From the NCBI GenBank assembly GCA_008508345.1, contig QNGE01002428.1, positions 34,421 to 98,420 on the forward strand: DNA of 64,000 nucleotides, in the 5' to 3' direction. This stretch comes from Paragonimus westermani. Its lineage: Eukaryota > Platyhelminthes > Trematoda > Plagiorchiida > Troglotrematidae. Made by a program: the position numbers and the translations under genes. The notes below the pieces were generated by a model. That model worked only from the letters and a program-made list of their open reading frames with translations. It did not search any database and had not been told where the DNA came from. Below, in pieces: positions 60,951-64,000 of the stretch (position 1 is its first letter; each line of letters starts with the position of its first letter).

Positions 60951-63597
60951 ATCCAACACTTATTCACCGTCTGCTATGGGCACAAAATATCAGCATCCTA
61001 AATTCATTTTATGGTGTATGATGGTAGGTTAGTCAAAATCGACGTGCTGACCAAATGCTAGAACACTGGCCGCTAGGACATGTAAAAAAAGGAGTCCTAC
61101 GTCTTTCCCAGCATAATTCTTATCAAATCACCAGCTTCTAAGTCCCACAGTTGGGGTGTACTTATCCTCCTTCGTCCTGCTTAGTGGTTGTAGGATATGG
61201 TGGTATTCTACACAAATACAGGGACACGAATTCTAGCTACATGTTGTTCGTTGACACACATATGAGAGTAGACTTGACGCAGATATAATGTGGACGCCTA
61301 TTCCGATACCTCGATATGACCGTCAGGCTTTTGTTCTGTTCTGATCTGGAACGCCACACTAACTAACCATGTCAGACCGACTAAACGGAAGTAGCTCTAT
61401 ACTAGAAAGTGAGTTTTTTTATAGCAGACGTGAAGCAAATTTGTTTGCAAAGTCCCCAGGGATGCGTGGGCTAAAGTCGTTAGACCTTGTACCGAGGATA
61501 CCAATGAATCAACTTTCATATTTAACACTTCATGGATACTACAATGTGGACAGTCGATAACATGAAATGGAAAGATAAAGACAGTTGCCATTAGGTTAGC
61601 CGAGATAGATATCACTCATCTTCTGACAAAGGGTAGTTGTGATTGACGGAATCAGTTAATTGAAATATTCGAAAAGTCCATCGTAGATGCAGCTAAACTC
61701 TCATTTGAGACTCAGATGACTTTTATAAGACGTAGGCAATAACCTGTTGAAGGTTTGAGTTCATACATTCGGTTTTTGTGCATTAGGTCTCATTCTTTTC
61801 ACTCCTTTTTTTAAGCGGAGGCTTGCTTATGTTTTCCTAATGATTGTATTGCAGTTACTCATCCGTGTCAACCACAGAGGTTATCTATCGATGAAGTTGG
61901 TATAAATGAAGTGTCATGCTTAAGGGATTGTGCACCGCATTACTGACCACTTAGTAATGTTAAGATGATGTGTCGCATTCTCTTGATGTTACCTCAAAGA
62001 TATTTTTTTGGAAGTAAAATAGCTATCTTCTAACTTAGAAAGGAGTGTGAAACATACCTACAAAAAAACAAGCACACCGAAAGCCCAGCGGTTCAATGTG
62101 ACCTCTAGCGTGCTAATCAGTGAAGTGAAAAAATGTAGTCATCGACAGTTAAAAGTAGTTCCAAGCATATATACCGTTTGCAGCTGCCATTGTATTCTGG
62201 AGTTGACTTTTCTTCCTATAATCTTAGGTTAGGCTGGTCTCTTTCTGTAAAATAAGTCAGAATTATAAAACTTTGACCCTGGTTGGGAGCTCCTAGGATA
62301 ACCTCATATTCAGCTGTCTATGCGGATCAGTAGCTTTGAGTGGGGTTCCTAAAGTCAACACCTTTCTTCAACATTAACTAATTCTAAGCGGTCAATGCCG
62401 TCGTTGTCCTGGTTAATCCGTCTATCTCTTTCCAGAATTCCTCCACTATTTTCCAATTTCAGGTTCGTCAAGTTAGCAGTGAATTTTTTAATGTCAGCAT
62501 ATTCGGACAACCAGGTCAATAAGGCACTTCTGCGAACACCTTCAAATCTGAAACTAGACGCATTTGCTGTTGTTAAAACTAGCATTCACTGAGTGTTGTT
62601 TATTCGACCATACCTCTGGACAATGTTACAGACTAGTGGCTTCTTCCCGATCTCCCTGGTGACCGCGAGATCAAATTATTTGACCAAGTGATAGTAGAGG
62701 TGAGGTAGTACTGAACTTCAGGGCAAAGCAAAGCTTGTTTGATTAAGCACCAGCTGCTTGTTTTTAAACCGTCAGACTACACTTAGGGCCAAAATTCCAT
62801 TGACACAGGCCAGATGAATATAGCTTCTGTGTCACACATATTCAAGTTTGACAGAGAGTAGGTACAATCATCAAGAAAACGAGAGAACATATGAAATACA
62901 AGCTGTTCGTTTATTCCATCACACAAAACATTTAGTCTCACAGCTGATGGCAACAAAGCATGAATGCACGTCAAAAGGGACCAAGGGTTTTCATTGTCAC
63001 ATCAACGAGTTTGGGTGTATCGATAACTCCTGTATACAGACAGCTGTTGTGTGGTGCTTGATTAACGACACTCCATAAAATGCTAACATTTTGCGTTTGG
63101 AATTGCATACTATGACTCTAAACGAAATGGCAGGGTCAACCGCATACCCTGCTACGATTGTGTGTTTCAGGGGTAAAGACGCTAGATTTCTGTTCAGCAG
63201 AGTTCTGTTTGTCACTGTCTGCACTAGCCACTTGGAGGATACGCTCTGCTTTTCGATATCGCAAGTTTCGGTCTGTTATGTCAAACCATATGTTACCGCA
63301 ACTGTAAGCTAACTTGTAGATGATACCAGAGGTAGAGTTTTTCGAAAAAGGGTTGCCAGGGTAATGATTATTAATTATGACGGCGGAAAGTTCACAATTC
63401 CTCTGCGAAATGGTTGTGATTAGTAGCAGATTACAACTCTCGAATTGAATTACAAGTATCATGGTCTACCATGTAAAGAAAACAACGAAGACTTACCTCT
63501 TTGACACTGACTCTGAATAAGATGTGGTTGCTAGCTAATTGTAGTGGATTTTAATAAATCTAGCTGGACACCCATTTAGAAACTGAGCATTCCTCAG
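60951..63597. other. Unassigned stretch
   Basis: No recognised gene or element. Minus frame 63,136-63,462 (108 codons) has no domain I know. Confidence 0.4.
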
Positions 63598-63831
63598 GGG
63601 CTTCTCAAACCGTATGCGATCAGCCACGTACGATTAGAACGAATGGAATTCTTTCATCTCACAACCTATGTGTTTCTGCGTCTTAATGAGCTACAGTGCT
63701 CCAGGCAGTTTAAAAGTTGTCAGGATTATATTTATGACGCCTTCTTTGATTCACTTGGACGAATCGATTACCCGGACACTATTGTACTTGCACGCAATTT
63801 ATTCACCTTGCTCCGGGAAAGAAATGACTAG
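63598..63831 (+). CDS. Candidate terminal exon, function unknown
   Basis: An acceptor-like TGAGCATTCCTCAG ends at 63,597. From there one frame is open for 77 codons to a TAG (63,829-63,831); the same frame is stopped upstream at 63,577-63,579, which fits an exon edge. The peptide looks protein-like, with YAISHVRLERMEFFHLTTY, then DYIYDAFFDSLGRIDYPDT and LFTLLRERND. I do not recognise the family. No upstream exon was found. Confidence 0.35.
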   Translation, partial: GLLKPYAISHVRLERMEFFHLTTYVFLRLNELQCSRQFKSCQDYIYDAFFDSLGRIDYPDTIVLARNLFTLLRERND

Positions 63832-64000
63832 GTGGTAGGTTTGTTCACCAGCCTCAAAGCGTTGAGTGGTGATCTCATAAACTCCACACGCGAAACTGTA
63901 CAGTTCTGCACAGGAGAGGGCAAAATGTCACTTACAAAACGATCTGTGTAGCCAAATTGCAGACGTGAAATGGATACTCCGCCGTCAGTTACCAGTAGTG

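Overview
The window looks like nuclear DNA of a metazoan, most likely a flatworm and probably a trematode (an inference). There are no operons and no long ORFs. Coding pieces are short, bounded by GT/AG splice sites and set in kilobases of non-coding DNA. The repeats are Penelope-like elements (PLEs), a Ty3/gypsy element that resembles the trematode CsRn1 group, an R2-like LINE and tRNA-derived SINEs. By eye the base composition is moderately AT-rich, higher in GC than Schistosoma. No species name can be supported from the sequence.

Layout. 1-5 kb: three PLE copies on the minus strand. The first runs off the window edge with an intact reverse transcriptase (RT) core. The second is decayed and carries an unidentified repeat. 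The third is a scrap. 5-19 kb: mostly unassigned DNA with three weak candidate exons and one PLE scrap (12.6 kb). 19-26.4 kb: PLE-rich, holding a 3' fragment (19.1 kb), two tRNA-type SINEs head to head (20.8-21.1 kb), a long damaged PLE with RT plus GIY-YIG (22.9-24.5 kb), and a compact PLE with its catalytic palm deleted, closed by 169-bp inverted repeats (25.1-26.4 kb). 26.4-42.7 kb: large unassigned stretch with one RT relic and one tRNA-like SINE near 38.2 kb. 42.8-44.3 kb: R2-like LINE relic. 46.8-47.1 kb: second copy of the unidentified repeat. 48.4-51.0 kb: minus-strand gypsy element with one complete LTR, interrupted by a PLE tail. 51.1-57.7 kb: the one convincing host gene, a three-exon DPY30-domain, coiled-coil protein of 198 residues with another PLE fragment in intron 1. 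60-61 kb: LINE C-terminal relic and two more SINEs. 63.6 kb: candidate terminal exon.

The most notable system is self-cleaving RNA. Three copies of the PLE 3' tail (19.1, 22.9 and 49.0 kb) carry the same hammerhead-ribozyme core, CTGACGA, a two-base-pair stem II and GAAA, about 60-80 nt after the PLE stop codon. The 22.9-kb copy also has a good stem I and stem III. The inverted repeats of the 25-26-kb PLE contain a second, less canonical hammerhead-like fold. Hammerheads are known from Penelope-like elements, so the class is not new, but these copies and the inverted-repeat deletion derivative merit testing. Everything was read by eye; no search or folding program was run.
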